DNA of 34,256 bases from Enterobacterales bacterium (GCA_015654925.1 JAATFX010000054.1:1-34256), one strand, 5' to 3'. Counted from the stretch's first letter, positions 7,721 through 17,708 are shown. Numbers and translations are program-made. The notes: generated from the letters alone by a model not told the origin.

Positions 7721-9193
7721 TCAGGTAAGCGATACCCAGATGGTTTTCATTTGGGTGTATTGATCGAACGCCTCGAACCCTTTGTCATAACCGCCGAAAC
7801 CCGAGGTTTTGTAGCCGCCGAACGGCGTGGTGATATCGCCTTCACCGTAGCCGTTAACCGCCACGGTGCCGGCCTGGATTTGACGCGCCATGCGCACGGC
7901 GACATTGATGTCATTGGAAAACACCGTGGCCGCCAGGCCATAAGCGGAGTCATTGGCTATTTTCACCGCTTGCTCCTCGCTGTCGAAGGTGACGATCGCC
8001 ACCACCGGGCCGAAGATTTCGTCGCGGGCCAAGGCCATATCCGGCGTGACGCCATCGATAATCGTGGCTTCGACAAACCAGCCGCCGCTCTCCTGCCGGA
8101 CCTGGTTGCCGCCGTGCAGCACGGTGGCGCCTTGCTGTTTGGCCTGCGCGATGGCGCTCAATACCCGCGTCAAGGCATCAGGTTCAATCAGCGGCCCCAG
8201 CTTGGTGGCGCGGTCGGTGGGTTCGCCGGTTTTCCATACCTGCGCGGCCCGGATAAAGGCTTGCATAAAGGGTTGTTTAATGGCGGAGTGCACCAGGATA
8301 CGTGAACCGCAGGTGCAGTTTTGCCCCATATTCCAGAATGCCGCGTTCGCCAGGTTTTCCGCGATGGCATCCAGGTTCTCCGCCATATCCGCCATGACGA
8401 TCTGCGGGCTTTTGCCGCCGCATTCCAGCACCACTTTTTTCAAGTTGCTGTCGGCGGAGTAGCGCAGGAACTGACGGCCGATTTCCGTTGAGCCGGTAAA
8501 GGTCAGCGCATCGACATCGTGATGCAATCCCAATGCTTTACCGGCAATATGGCCTAGACCGGGCACCACGTTGAACACGCCGGCGGGAATACCCGCTTCC
8601 CGCGCCAGGCCGGCGATACGTAACGTCGACAGCGAGGCCAGTTCCGCCGGTTTAATCACCAGCGAATTGCCCGCCGCCAGCGCCGGCGAGATTTTCCATG
8701 ACAGGGTGGCGGCCGGGAAATTCCACGGCAACACCATACCGACCACCCCTACCGGTTCACGGACGATCAGGCCTAGATTACCCGCGCCGGTGGGAGAAAT
8801 TTTGCCAAAAACCTTATCAATGGCTTCGGCGTACCAGCGGACGTTGTTGACCACATCGGGCAGGTCGAAATTTTCGCAATCCGCCAGCGGCTTGCCGGCG
8901 TCCAGCGAGTCCAGCAGGGCCAACTCGGCGGCGTGTCGTTCAATGAGATTGGCGAAAGCATGCAAGATGCGCTTACGCTCGCGCGGCTCCATGCGGCTCC
9001 ACGCACCGCGCTCAAAAGCGGCGCGGGCGGCGGCCACCGCCTTATCGACATCGGCGGCGGAGCAGGCGGCAATCTGATTGAGCAGTTTACCGGTCGCGGG
9101 ATTGAAATTATCAAAAACCCGCTGGTTTTCCGCGTCGACATATTCGCCGTTGATAAACGCGCGGGTCCGTACGGTGTCAGGTAAAGCAATCAT
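7721..9193 (-). CDS. NAD-dependent aldehyde dehydrogenase, PuuC-like
   Basis: A 490-residue class-1 type aldehyde dehydrogenase with all landmarks: VLPWNFP near 154, KPAE near 181, TFTGSTEIG near 231, catalytic base Glu257 (VLECGGKSP), nucleophile Cys293 (MGQNCTCGSR) and EIFGPV. It resembles gamma-glutamyl-gamma-aminobutyraldehyde and betaine-aldehyde type enzymes more than the semialdehyde dehydrogenase next door. The ATG at 9193 was preferred over a GTG two codons earlier because that GTG overlaps the GGAG Shine-Dalgarno. It follows the ABC ATPase gene by 20 bp. In this cluster it may oxidise an amino- or hydroxy-aldehyde from a side branch; the actual substrate is unknown. Confidence 0.88.
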   Translation of the reverse strand: MIALPDTVRTRAFINGEYVDAENQRVFDNFNPATGKLLNQIAACSAADVDKAVAAARAAFERGAWSRMEPRERKRILHAFANLIERHAAELALLDSLDAGKPLADCENFDLPDVVNNVRWYAEAIDKVFGKISPTGAGNLGLIVREPVGVVGMVLPWNFPAATLSWKISPALAAGNSLVIKPAELASLSTLRIAGLAREAGIPAGVFNVVPGLGHIAGKALGLHHDVDALTFTGSTEIGRQFLRYSADSNLKKVVLECGGKSPQIVMADMAENLDAIAENLANAAFWNMGQNCTCGSRILVHSAIKQPFMQAFIRAAQVWKTGEPTDRATKLGPLIEPDALTRVLSAIAQAKQQGATVLHGGNQVRQESGGWFVEATIIDGVTPDMALARDEIFGPVVAIVTFDSEEQAVKIANDSAYGLAATVFSNDINVAVRMARQIQAGTVAVNGYGEGDITTPFGGYKTSGFGGYDKGFEAFDQYTQMKTIWVSLT

Positions 9194-9213
9194 ATGCACT
9201 CCAGGAAAAGAAG

Positions 9214-10005
<792 letters not shown>

Positions 10006-10007
10006 AG

Positions 10008-10946
10008 TCAGGCATTCCTTACGCTGTGATCGTCGATTTTCTCGTCCGCCGGCGCTGGCACGGCATAGGAATGATGATCGCTTTTGGAAAAATGCTTCTC
10101 GGTATAGTGCTGCAGCACGCAAAGCACCGAGGTGAGAACCAGATACCACAGCGAGGCCACAATCAGCAGCGGGATGGTCTGGAAGTTCGCGGTATAGATT
10201 AGCTGCGCGGAGTAGAGCAGCTCCTGCAGGGCGATAACGCTGACCAGGGAGGTGGTCTTGAGCATGCCGATCAGCTGGTTGCCGGTCGGCGGGATGATGA
10301 TGCGCATCGCCTGCGGCAGAATAATTTTCACCATCACGCGAAAGCTCGACATGCCCAGCGCTTCCGCCGCTTCTCGCTGTCCGCCAGGCACTGAATTCAA
10401 GCCTGCCCGCACAATTTCGGACATGTAGGCCCCTTCATTGAGACCCAACCCCAGCAGCGCCGCGGCATAGACCGTGATGTACTGGTTGGCGTCGAAGGTG
10501 CCTAAATTAGGGCCAAACGGGAAACCGATGGTGATCTCCGGATAAAGCGCGGAAAGGTTGTACCAGAATATCAATTGCACCAGCAACGGCGTGCCGCGAA
10601 ACATCCACAAATAGATAAAGGAGATACTGTTGAGCACAGGGTTTTTTGACATGTGCATCAGGGCGAGCAGGGTGCCTAATACCACGCCGATAGTCATGGC
10701 GGCGAGAGTCAGCCAGACGGTTGCCATCAGTCCGGAGAGAATCGATGCATCGAAAAGGTATTGCGCGACGACCGGCCACTGATAGCGCGGATTGGTGATC
10801 AGCGAAATAATCAACCCCGCCGCCACGACGATCAGCAGCGCGGCCGCGATCCAGCGCCCATGATATTTCAGGGGCACCACTGGCATGCTTTCATGTTCTC
10901 CGATGTCTCTCACTACCTGCCGGTTTAACAATTGTGTCTGTGTCAC
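10008..10946 (-). CDS. Amino-acid ABC transporter permease (HisM/GlnP type)
   Basis: A 312-residue inner-membrane protein with several hydrophobic spans ([57 protein letters not shown]) and the ATPase-coupling EAA loop ([20 protein letters not shown]). It is longer than a minimal permease because of about 50 N-terminal residues plus the first span. I chose the GTG at 10946, preceded by AGGGGA at about 6 nt; an ATG six codons earlier lacks a Shine-Dalgarno. Only one permease gene is visible, so a homodimer is likely. It heads the leftward operon and is divergent from the flavin oxidase at 11088. Confidence 0.92.
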   Translation of the reverse strand: MTQTQLLNRQVVRDIGEHESMPVVPLKYHGRWIAAALLIVVAAGLIISLITNPRYQWPVVAQYLFDASILSGLMATVWLTLAAMTIGVVLGTLLALMHMSKNPVLNSISFIYLWMFRGTPLLVQLIFWYNLSALYPEITIGFPFGPNLGTFDANQYITVYAAALLGLGLNEGAYMSEIVRAGLNSVPGGQREAAEALGMSSFRVMVKIILPQAMRIIIPPTGNQLIGMLKTTSLVSVIALQELLYSAQLIYTANFQTIPLLIVASLWYLVLTSVLCVLQHYTEKHFSKSDHHSYAVPAPADEKIDDHSVRNA

Positions 10947-11087
10947 TTTCGTTCCCCTAAACATACTTGAAACTCGCTATGGATGTATGTGAGACTCTGC
11001 GGTAATCGATAACCGGTAGCCGTTTATATAATGTTAGTTTAGTTTTTATCCGTCAAGTTCAATTGCGCAAAAATGGGAGTGACGACG

Positions 11088-12308
11088 ATGTCTAAATTCG
11101 AATGGACCAATTGGGGTGGCAACCAAACCTTCACCGCGGAAAAATTTTTCCGGCCGGCAAGCGAGGAAGAGGCGATTGCCGGCATTCGCGAAGCGGTGAG
11201 CAAAGGACAATCGGTGCGGGTGGCCGGCAGCGGACACTCTTTTACGCCGATCGTCCATACGGATAGCCTGTTGCTGGATCTCCGCGCGCTGAGCGGCGTC
11301 ATTGCCATCGATAACGTTAAACAGCGGGCGCAGGTCGCGGCGGGTTCCACCATCGCCGCCCTTGGCGAACCGCTCTGGTCCGCGGGGATGTCGATTGAAA
11401 ACCAGGGCGATATCGACGTGCAATCCATCGCCGGCGCCATCGCCACCGGTACCAAAGGCTCGGGAACCGCTTTTGGCTCGCTTTCATCGCGGGTTATCAG
11501 CCTGCGTATCGTCAATGGGCTCGGGGAAGTGGTGGATATCGACGGCGAAACCGCCGATTACCTGCGCGCCGGCCAGGTTTCGCTCGGTTTGCTCGGGCCG
11601 GTGCTGCGCGTCGGTTTACAACTGGTCCCTGCCTACCGGCTGAAAGAGGAAAATATAATCCTGCCGATGTCGGAGGTGCTGCGCCAATGGGACTACCTGC
11701 TTGGCGCCTACCGGCATTTCTCCTTCTGGTGGATGCCCACCGTCCGTTCCGCCCGGATGTATAAGCTGGGGGAGGTGCCCGCCGGCCACTGTTTCGTCAA
11801 ACTGCTGCGCGAAGTGTCCGCCGACGAGCCCGATATTCCGCGGGGCGGGATTAACCGGCGCACGGACCGGGCGTATCGCATCTACCCCGATGGCACCACC
11901 GATGCTGAATTTCACGAACTGGAATACATGGTCGACGCCGCCGATGCGCGGGAGGCGGTCGAGCGTATGCAGCATCTGATGCGCACCGGATTTCCTGATG
12001 AAATTTCGCCGCTGCAGGTGCGTTGGCAGAAAGCCGATACCGGCTATCTTTCGCCGCAGAGCGGTCGCAACAGCACCTCCATCTCCGTTTCAGGGGCCAT
12101 CGGCAGCCATTATTTTCCCTTCCTGCAGGCGGTCGATCGGGCTTTACGTCCGTTATCGGCCCGCCCGCACTGGGGCAAGCTGCACTTTCTCGATCGCCGG
12201 CGGGTGAGCGAGCTTTACCCCGAGTACCCGCGCTTTATGCAGATCCGCCGGCAAATGGACCCGCACAATCTTTTTTTGAATCCGCATTTTGCCGCGCTGT
12301 TTGCATAA
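11088..12308 (+). CDS. FAD-linked oxidase of the alditol/aldonolactone oxidase family
   Basis: A 406-residue VAO-type flavoprotein. The N-terminal FAD-binding domain (PF01565 type) has VRVAGSGHSFTPIVHT, whose His is the covalent FAD attachment site in alditol oxidases, and IENQGDIDVQSIAGAIATGTKG. The C-terminal substrate domain (ALO type) carries RPHWGKLHF, equivalent to the HWxK motif. Length is close to AldO (about 418). Such enzymes oxidise polyols or lactones with O2, giving H2O2. ATG 11088 has GGGAG before it; the frame extends five codons upstream. It heads a rightward set of catabolic genes, but the next gene has its own promoter. An amino-polyol or imino-acid role is possible but unproven. 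Confidence 0.85.
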   Translation: MSKFEWTNWGGNQTFTAEKFFRPASEEEAIAGIREAVSKGQSVRVAGSGHSFTPIVHTDSLLLDLRALSGVIAIDNVKQRAQVAAGSTIAALGEPLWSAGMSIENQGDIDVQSIAGAIATGTKGSGTAFGSLSSRVISLRIVNGLGEVVDIDGETADYLRAGQVSLGLLGPVLRVGLQLVPAYRLKEENIILPMSEVLRQWDYLLGAYRHFSFWWMPTVRSARMYKLGEVPAGHCFVKLLREVSADEPDIPRGGINRRTDRAYRIYPDGTTDAEFHELEYMVDAADAREAVERMQHLMRTGFPDEISPLQVRWQKADTGYLSPQSGRNSTSISVSGAIGSHYFPFLQAVDRALRPLSARPHWGKLHFLDRRRVSELYPEYPRFMQIRRQMDPHNLFLNPHFAALFA

Positions 12309-12330
12309 CGCCGCTGATTAAAAAAGCGCA

Positions 12331-12358
12331 TTGACAGACTTAATGTTGAATGTAATAT
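12331..12358 (+). promoter_or_regulatory. Sigma-70 promoter for the hydroxyproline-type enzyme operon
   Basis: A perfect -35 TTGACA (12331-12336), a 16-bp spacer and a -10 TAATAT (12353-12358). The -10 lies inside the shared operator, so repressor binding would block RNA polymerase. Confidence 0.65.
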
Positions 12359-12370
12359 ATTACACATAAC
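12351..12370. promoter_or_regulatory. Shared operator, copy 2
   Basis: TGTAATATATTACA is a perfect 14-bp palindrome, followed by CATAAC. The 19-nt element GTAATATATTACACATAAC matches the 19258-19276 copy at all but one position. It covers the -10 of the promoter driving the enzyme genes from 12394 on. Confidence 0.65.
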
Positions 12371-12393
12371 CAATCACTACGGGCGAGAGTACA

Positions 12394-13509
12394 ATGAAGA
12401 TCGCGGCAATTGAAGTTTATGGCTATGAACTGACCTACGCCCATGGCGAATACGTGATGTCCCAAGGCCGCGCCGCTCAGCGCCAGGCGTCCACGCTGGT
12501 ACGTATCGTTACCCATGAGGGACTGGAGGGCTGGGGAGAAAGCTGCACCCTCGGCGGCACCTATCTGCCGGATTTTGCCGAAGGGACGCGCGCGGGTATT
12601 CGCGTTATGGCGCCCTCGCTGTTGGGGCTGGACCCGACCAACCTGGCCGTTATCCATCAGCGCATGAACGCCTGCCTGCTGGGGCAAAATAGCGCCAAAA
12701 GCGCCATCGACATCGCCTGCTGGGACTTGTTGGGCAAAGCGGCCAACCTGCCGATCGCCACGCTGCTGGGCGGCGTGACCCAGCCGGATTTTCCGCTGTA
12801 TGAAGCCGTACCGCTGGCGTCCCCCGGCGAGATGGCCGCTTTTGTGCGCATGCGCGGGGAAGCGGGCATCAGCCGCTTTCAACTGAAGGTGGGCAACGAT
12901 CCTTTCGACGATGCCGCGCGGACCCGCAGCGTCGTGGAAGCCTGCCGCGATGATGTGACGATCGTGGCCGACGCCAACGGCGGCTGGAACCTGCAGTCGG
13001 CGACGATCGCGGTGCGGGAACTGGCGGGCCTGAATATTTTCGTCGAGCAGCCCTGCCGCGATACCGCCGATTGCGCGCTGGTGCAGCGCATGAGTTCGCT
13101 GCCGCTGGTGCTGGACGAGTCGGTGGTCAATGCCGCGGAACTGTACCGGGCGAAATACGAGGCCGGCGCGGTCTCGGTCAATATCAAACTGGCGCGGGTC
13201 GGCGGTATCACCGGCGCGGTGCGCATGCGCGACCAGGCGCTGGATTTAGGCATGACCGTCTGTATCGAGGATGTCTGGGGCGGCGATGTGACGACCGCCG
13301 CGGTAGCGCACGTGGCCGCCAGCACCCGCGCGGATGCGCTGATGCACGCCTCGTTTTTCAACGACTGGACGCTTGAGCATGTCGCCGGTTATGCCCCGCG
13401 CTCGGAGCGGGGACGGGGCAAAGCGCCCATCGCGCCCGGTCTTGGGATTACCGTTGACGCCCGGTCATTAGGCGCGGCGCTGTTCCGGGTGGAAAACCAT
13501 GGCCGATAA
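12394..13509 (+). CDS. Enolase-superfamily dehydratase/epimerase, probably cis-3-hydroxyproline dehydratase type
   Basis: A 371-residue mandelate-racemase/muconate-lactonizing-type enzyme with an N-terminal capping domain and C-terminal barrel. The two catalytic lysines are Lys165 (FQLKVG) and Lys265 (VNIKLARVGG); metal ligands are Asp193 (ADANGGW), Glu218 (FVEQP) and Glu242 (LDES, with Asp241 next to it). The Lys-Lys pair, the YVMSQGR loop and the racemase/deaminase context match the cis-3-hydroxy-L-proline dehydratase and hydroxyproline-betaine epimerase branch. It would either dehydrate cis-3-hydroxyproline to pyrroline-2-carboxylate or epimerise a proline derivative. It is the first gene after the repressed promoter and overlaps the next gene by 11 bp. 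Confidence 0.82.
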   Translation: MKIAAIEVYGYELTYAHGEYVMSQGRAAQRQASTLVRIVTHEGLEGWGESCTLGGTYLPDFAEGTRAGIRVMAPSLLGLDPTNLAVIHQRMNACLLGQNSAKSAIDIACWDLLGKAANLPIATLLGGVTQPDFPLYEAVPLASPGEMAAFVRMRGEAGISRFQLKVGNDPFDDAARTRSVVEACRDDVTIVADANGGWNLQSATIAVRELAGLNIFVEQPCRDTADCALVQRMSSLPLVLDESVVNAAELYRAKYEAGAVSVNIKLARVGGITGAVRMRDQALDLGMTVCIEDVWGGDVTTAAVAHVAASTRADALMHASFFNDWTLEHVAGYAPRSERGRGKAPIAPGLGITVDARSLGAALFRVENHGR

Positions 13510-14560
13510 CCGCGCCCTGCCGCCAAGCGCCGTTGATTGGCTCAACCGCCGGGACCGGCAGGACATCTTCGCGGTGGATTCGCACACCGGCGGCAATCCG
13601 ACGCGCATAGTGCTGTCGGGTATTGATTTGCCCGCGCAGGCGGCAACCGTCGACGGCGCGCGGCTGTGGCTGCGCGATCGGGCCGACCACTGGCGCCGTC
13701 GTTTGGTGCACGAGCCGCGCGGCGGCGGGCTGACCTGCGCGGTGGTGCCGATCATGTCGCGGGAGGACGGCTGTGATATCGGGGCGGTGATCCTTGAACC
13801 CGGTTCCTACCCGCCGATGTGCGGACACTGCATGATTGGCTTCGCCTCGGTGATAGTCGAGCTTAACCTCCTGCCCAATTTGTGGCGCGACGGCGCCGGC
13901 AGCACGTCATTTCGCATCCGCACGCCGGCGGGCCCGGTTGGCGTGACGGCCAGGCGCGACGGCGGGAAATTCACTACCGTTACGCTTACCAATGTTGAAT
14001 CTTTTGTGGTCGGCAAAGGCGAATGCGGGCTGGAAGGCCGTCTGGTACCGGTCGAACTGCTTTATGGCGGCGACTATTACATTTCGGTGGATGCCGAGAG
14101 TATCGGGCTGTCGCTTGAGCGCGGCAATGCCACCGAAATCGTCCGCCTGGCCCGTGCGCTGCGCGAAACCTACACCAGGGAAGGCGTCGCCGATCCGCTT
14201 ACCGGCGCGGCGCTGGACGTCTATCAGGTATTGTTTTACCGCTGCGATCCCGCGCAACCCCTGCGGGCGAAAATCGTGGTGGTGGCGCCGCCGGGCGTCA
14301 TAGACCGTTCTCCCTGCGGCACCGGCACCAGCGCGCTGTTCGCCAAACTGGTCACCGAGGGCAAAGTCCAGCCGGAGGACACCGTCACCACGCAGAGCAT
14401 CATCGGCTCCACGTTTACGGTTACGGCCGCGCAGGTGCGCAGCGCCGGCGGGCGTACCTTTGTTACCCCGGCGCTGACCGGGCGTGCCTATATCAACGGT
14501 TTCCTGACTATTGCGGCGGACTCGGAAGACGAGCTCGCCGATGGTTTTCCACCACTCTGA
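13499..14560 (+). CDS. Hydroxyproline 2-epimerase/proline racemase family, canonical Cys/Cys
   Basis: A 353-residue proline-racemase-superfamily enzyme with both catalytic cysteines: Cys108 in PPMCGHCMIG and Cys273 in DRSPCGTGTSA. That pair supports 2-epimerisation of proline-like amino acids; in this setting trans-4-hydroxy-L-proline to cis-4-hydroxy-D-proline is most likely. About 20 extra N-terminal residues precede the usual FAVDSHTGGNPTR start. The ATG has GGTGGA upstream within the end of the preceding gene. It is only distantly similar to the two Cys/Gly copies at 3745-5843, so the cluster holds two separate branches of the family. Proline versus hydroxyproline preference cannot be read from sequence alone. 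Confidence 0.87.
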   Translation: MADNRALPPSAVDWLNRRDRQDIFAVDSHTGGNPTRIVLSGIDLPAQAATVDGARLWLRDRADHWRRRLVHEPRGGGLTCAVVPIMSREDGCDIGAVILEPGSYPPMCGHCMIGFASVIVELNLLPNLWRDGAGSTSFRIRTPAGPVGVTARRDGGKFTTVTLTNVESFVVGKGECGLEGRLVPVELLYGGDYYISVDAESIGLSLERGNATEIVRLARALRETYTREGVADPLTGAALDVYQVLFYRCDPAQPLRAKIVVVAPPGVIDRSPCGTGTSALFAKLVTEGKVQPEDTVTTQSIIGSTFTVTAAQVRSAGGRTFVTPALTGRAYINGFLTIAADSEDELADGFPPL

Positions 14561-14584
14561 CTTTTATCAATGGAGATTCAGCTC

Positions 14585-15493
14585 ATGATCCTTAAGGGAG
14601 TTCTTTCCGCCATCGTTACGCCGTTCACCGCGGATGGCGAACATATCGATGAGGCGGCGTTGCGCAAGCTCGTAGATCAAAATATCGCTGACGGCGTCGA
14701 CGGGTTTGTTCCTGCCGGCGGTACCGGCGAGTTTTCCGTCCTTTCCCACCAGGAGAGATTACGCCTGGTCGAGATTGTGGCCGAGCAGGCGGCAGGGAAG
14801 GCCACGGTGCTGGCCCATACCGGGGCGACCTCGTCCCGGGAGGCCATTGCGTTTTCCAGGCACGCCGAAAGCGTTGGCGCCACCGCAATCATGCTGGCGA
14901 CCCCGTACTATGAGCCCATCGGTTTCGATGAGGCCTTCGCGTATTACGCCGATGTCGCCGCGGCCACCAGCCTGCCCATTTGCGCTTACAACTTTCCCCC
15001 GGCCACCGGGCTGCATCTCGACGTGGATTTCCTGCTAAAGCTCGCCAGGGAGATCCCGCAGGTAAAATACGTCAAGGATTCGTCGGCCAACATCATGCAG
15101 ATGAGCGCGCTGCTGATGGATCATGCCGATGAAATCACTTTTTTCAACGGCGAGGACGTGCTGATGCTGCCCGCGCTGATACTGAAAGCGCCCGGCATGG
15201 TGATGGGCACCGGTAACTTTATGGCGCCGGGACTGGCGAAATTGCAGCGCGCGAGCGAAAGCGGCGACGACCAGGCGGTTGCGGATCTCTGGCGGCAAGT
15301 GTATCCGCTGATCCGCCTGCTGGGTTCGGGGCGCTACAACAGCGGCATCAAGGCCGCCTGTGAAATCCTGGGCCTGAGCGTCGGACCGGTGCGCGCGCCG
15401 ATCCCGCCTTATTCCGCCGCGCAGAAAGACGCGCTCGGGCAGGCCATTTCCGCCATCGATCCGGCCTTGCTGACCGGCGCGGCGCGCCGGTAA
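14585..15493 (+). CDS. Dihydrodipicolinate synthase/N-acetylneuraminate lyase family protein 1
   Basis: A 302-residue Schiff-base aldolase/lyase. It has the GGTGEF substrate loop near 46, Tyr135 (CAYNFPPATG) and the Schiff-base Lys164 (KYVKDSSAN). It resembles DapA-like catabolic lyases rather than housekeeping DapA. ATG 14585 was chosen because GGAG lies 9 nt upstream; the frame starts five codons earlier. It is 24 bp downstream of the epimerase gene and 60 bp before a second, quite different family member. It may cleave or deaminate a 2-oxo or pyrroline intermediate; which of the two lyases is the pyrroline deaminase is inferred from the second one's sequence. Confidence 0.85.
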   Translation: MILKGVLSAIVTPFTADGEHIDEAALRKLVDQNIADGVDGFVPAGGTGEFSVLSHQERLRLVEIVAEQAAGKATVLAHTGATSSREAIAFSRHAESVGATAIMLATPYYEPIGFDEAFAYYADVAAATSLPICAYNFPPATGLHLDVDFLLKLAREIPQVKYVKDSSANIMQMSALLMDHADEITFFNGEDVLMLPALILKAPGMVMGTGNFMAPGLAKLQRASESGDDQAVADLWRQVYPLIRLLGSGRYNSGIKAACEILGLSVGPVRAPIPPYSAAQKDALGQAISAIDPALLTGAARR

Positions 15494-15553
15494 ACCAACG
15501 GCACCGGCACCCCTGTTGCGCCGCCCGTTACGAATCTTCATTGGAGAGGTAGT

Positions 15554-16534
15554 ATGAAAGCAGATATATTTTCCGGGGTGATCCCGGCGTTGATGACGCC
15601 TTGCACACAGGCCAGGCAGCCCGACTTTGATGCCTTGGTGCGTAAAGCGCAGGAATTGATTGGCGCCGGCATGTCGGCGGTGGTCTATTGTGGTTCGATG
15701 GGCGACTGGCCGCTGCTGACGGACGCGCAGCGCATGGAAGGGGTGGAACGCCTGACCCGGGCCGGCATTCCGGTCATCGTCGGCACCGGCGCGGTGAATA
15801 CCGCTTCGGCGGTGGCCCATGCCGCCCACGCGCAGAACGTGGGCGCCAAAGGACTGATGGTCATTCCGCGGGTGTTATCGCGCGGTTCGGTGATCTCGGC
15901 GCAAAAAGAACACTTCAAAGCCATTCTTGCCGCCGCGCCCGAGCTGCCCGCGGTCATCTATAACAGCCCTTACTATGGTTTTGCCACCCGCGCCGATCTG
16001 TTTTTCGCCTTGCGCGGCGAACATGCCAACCTTGTGGGCTTTAAAGAGTTCGGCGGCATGGACGACATGCGGTACGCCGCGGAAAATATCACCAGCCGCG
16101 ACGATAACGTCACGCTGATGATTGGCGTCGATACCGCCGTGGTGCATGGCTTCGTCAATTGCGGCGCCACCGGCGCCATCACCGGCATTGGCAACGTGTT
16201 GCCCGAAGAAGTGCTGCATTTGTGTCATCTTTCGCTGGCCGCGGCGGCGGGCGATAGCGATGCGCGCCAACGGGCGCAGGAACTTGAGCAGGCGCTGGCG
16301 ATCCTGTCGTCATTCGATGCCGGTCCGGATCTGGTGTTGTTTTTCAAATATATGATGGTGCTGAAGGGGAATAAAGAGTACGCGCTGCACTTCAACCGGA
16401 CCGACGCGCTTACCGACAGCCAGCGCGGCTACGTGGAAGCGCAGTTCCGTTTGTTCAATCAATGGTACGCCGAATGGAGCCAACTGCCGGGCGCGGTGCA
16501 GCGCTATAAAAACGGCATTGAGCGAGCCGCGTAG
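15554..16534 (+). CDS. DapA-family lyase, probable pyrroline-4-hydroxy-2-carboxylate deaminase
   Basis: A 326-residue member of the DapA/NAL family with GSMGDWPLL in place of the usual GTTGE loop, Tyr136 (VIYNSPYYGF) and Schiff-base Lys164 (GFKEFGG). From memory it is strikingly like the proteins annotated as dihydrodipicolinate synthase in rhizobial hydroxyproline loci (HypD/LhpC role), which deaminate Pyr4H2C to 2-oxoglutarate semialdehyde. This fits the semialdehyde dehydrogenase at 6006-7583. GGAGAGG precedes the ATG. It is the last gene of the rightward operon, followed by a strong terminator. The exact activity is inferred. Confidence 0.85.
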   Translation: MKADIFSGVIPALMTPCTQARQPDFDALVRKAQELIGAGMSAVVYCGSMGDWPLLTDAQRMEGVERLTRAGIPVIVGTGAVNTASAVAHAAHAQNVGAKGLMVIPRVLSRGSVISAQKEHFKAILAAAPELPAVIYNSPYYGFATRADLFFALRGEHANLVGFKEFGGMDDMRYAAENITSRDDNVTLMIGVDTAVVHGFVNCGATGAITGIGNVLPEEVLHLCHLSLAAAAGDSDARQRAQELEQALAILSSFDAGPDLVLFFKYMMVLKGNKEYALHFNRTDALTDSQRGYVEAQFRLFNQWYAEWSQLPGAVQRYKNGIERAA

Positions 16535-16558
16535 GGATGGCGCCGGAGGGTATATTCC

Positions 16559-16591
16559 AGCGTGGTTGACAGTAAAAACCACGCTTTTTTT
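16559..16591 (+). terminator. Intrinsic terminator of the rightward enzyme operon
   Basis: A perfect 9-bp stem (AGCGTGGTT with AACCACGCT) and 9-nt loop are followed by a run of seven T. It lies 25 bp after the last lyase gene. Confidence 0.9.
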
Positions 16592-16640
16592 GCGCGCCGC
16601 GGGACCATTCACAACGTCGTGGGGTAGGATATAGAGGGAA

Positions 16641-16665
16641 AACGCGCGCCTGGAGCCGGCGCGCG
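16641..16665 (-). terminator. Terminator of the leftward oxidoreductase operon
   Basis: CGCGCGCC (16643-16650) pairs with GGCGCGCG (16658-16665). Read leftward, the stem is followed by TTTTCCC, just past the stop of the Gfo/Idh/MocA gene. Confidence 0.65.
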
Positions 16666-16670
16666 AGGCG

Positions 16671-17708
16671 TTATATCTCTTGCGGCAGGCGCGTGGCGGC
16701 CGAGCGGTAAATGGCATCCACCACATTGACCGTCGCCAGCGCCCGATCGGCGTCAATGGGGACCCGGCCCTGCGCCAGCGCGGCGACGATAGCCTGTAAC
16801 TGCCTGAGCTGGCCGGTAGTGGGATATTCTCTCGGGTCTTGCGGATCGAACAGGCTGAATCCCTGCGGCACATCCGCGGTTTTTCCGTCTGTAGCCGTAC
16901 TGCGGAACACGATCTGATCGTGCTCGCCGTTGATCATGATCGACCCTTCGGTGCCGCTGATGGTCAGCAAATGTTTTTGCCCGGGAAAGGCGGCGGTGGA
17001 TGAAGAGAGGGTGCCCAGCGCCCCGCAGGCAAAATGCAGTATCGCCACGGCGGCATCTTCGGTTTCTATCTCATGCAATATCGTTGCGGTTTGCGCATAT
17101 ACGCTGGCGATGGGGCCGAGGAGAAATTGCGCCAGATCGATAAGATGCGTCGACTGGGTGATAAGGCAGCCGCCGCCCTCGATGGCCTGGGTGCCGCGCC
17201 AGGCATCGCGCGCATAATAAAGCGGCGGGCGATATTGGTTATCCACGATATTAACCAAAAACACCCTGCCCAGCCTGCCGGATTGGATATCCGCGGCCGC
17301 CTGTTGCGCGGCGGCGGAATAGACCCGCTGGTATATAACGAACAGCGCGACCCGCGCCTCTCGGCAGGCGGCGATAATCGCCCGCGCCCGCGCGGGTAAA
17401 ATCTCCAGCGGTTTTTCAATAATGACATGCTTGCCGGCCCGCGCCGCGGCGACCGCATAATCGAGATGCAGGCCATTGGGCGTGGTGATTATGACCGCAT
17501 CCAGCGCGGGCTGGGACAGAAACGCGTCGAGGCGGTGATAGGTCCGCGGGATTGAAAAAGCGGCCGCAAAGGCCGCCCCTTTATCCGCATTACGGGAGAA
17601 AACGGCGCTGACGACCGCGCCCTCGACTCGCGCCAACTCCCGGGCGTGGGTTTCCGCCGCCACGCCCGCGCCAATAATACCTATGCGAAGCGGGATCGCG
17701 GTCTTCAT
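16671..17708 (-). CDS. Gfo/Idh/MocA family NAD(P)-dependent oxidoreductase
   Basis: A 345-residue oxidoreductase. The N-terminal Rossmann domain has GIIGAGVAAETHA near 9, TTPNGLH and the family hallmark EKPLE near 96, where Lys is the usual catalytic or cofactor-contact residue. The C-terminal alpha/beta domain includes GGGCLITQSTHLID. These enzymes usually oxidise or reduce sugar, inositol or related ring substrates. AAGGA precedes the ATG, which overlaps the stop of the amine oxidase gene by 4 bp, so the pair is translationally coupled. With no recognisable pyrroline-2-carboxylate reductase in the cluster, it is one candidate for reducing a pyrroline intermediate, but that is only a suggestion. 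Confidence 0.85.
   Translation of the reverse strand: MKTAIPLRIGIIGAGVAAETHARELARVEGAVVSAVFSRNADKGAAFAAAFSIPRTYHRLDAFLSQPALDAVIITTPNGLHLDYAVAAARAGKHVIIEKPLEILPARARAIIAACREARVALFVIYQRVYSAAAQQAAADIQSGRLGRVFLVNIVDNQYRPPLYYARDAWRGTQAIEGGGCLITQSTHLIDLAQFLLGPIASVYAQTATILHEIETEDAAVAILHFACGALGTLSSSTAAFPGQKHLLTISGTEGSIMINGEHDQIVFRSTATDGKTADVPQGFSLFDPQDPREYPTTGQLRQLQAIVAALAQGRVPIDADRALATVNVVDAIYRSAATRLPQEI

Noticed and set aside
15035..15829. A 264-codon leftward frame spanning the two lyase genes
   Set aside because: It crosses two real genes in antisense and has no family-like motif; shadow frame.
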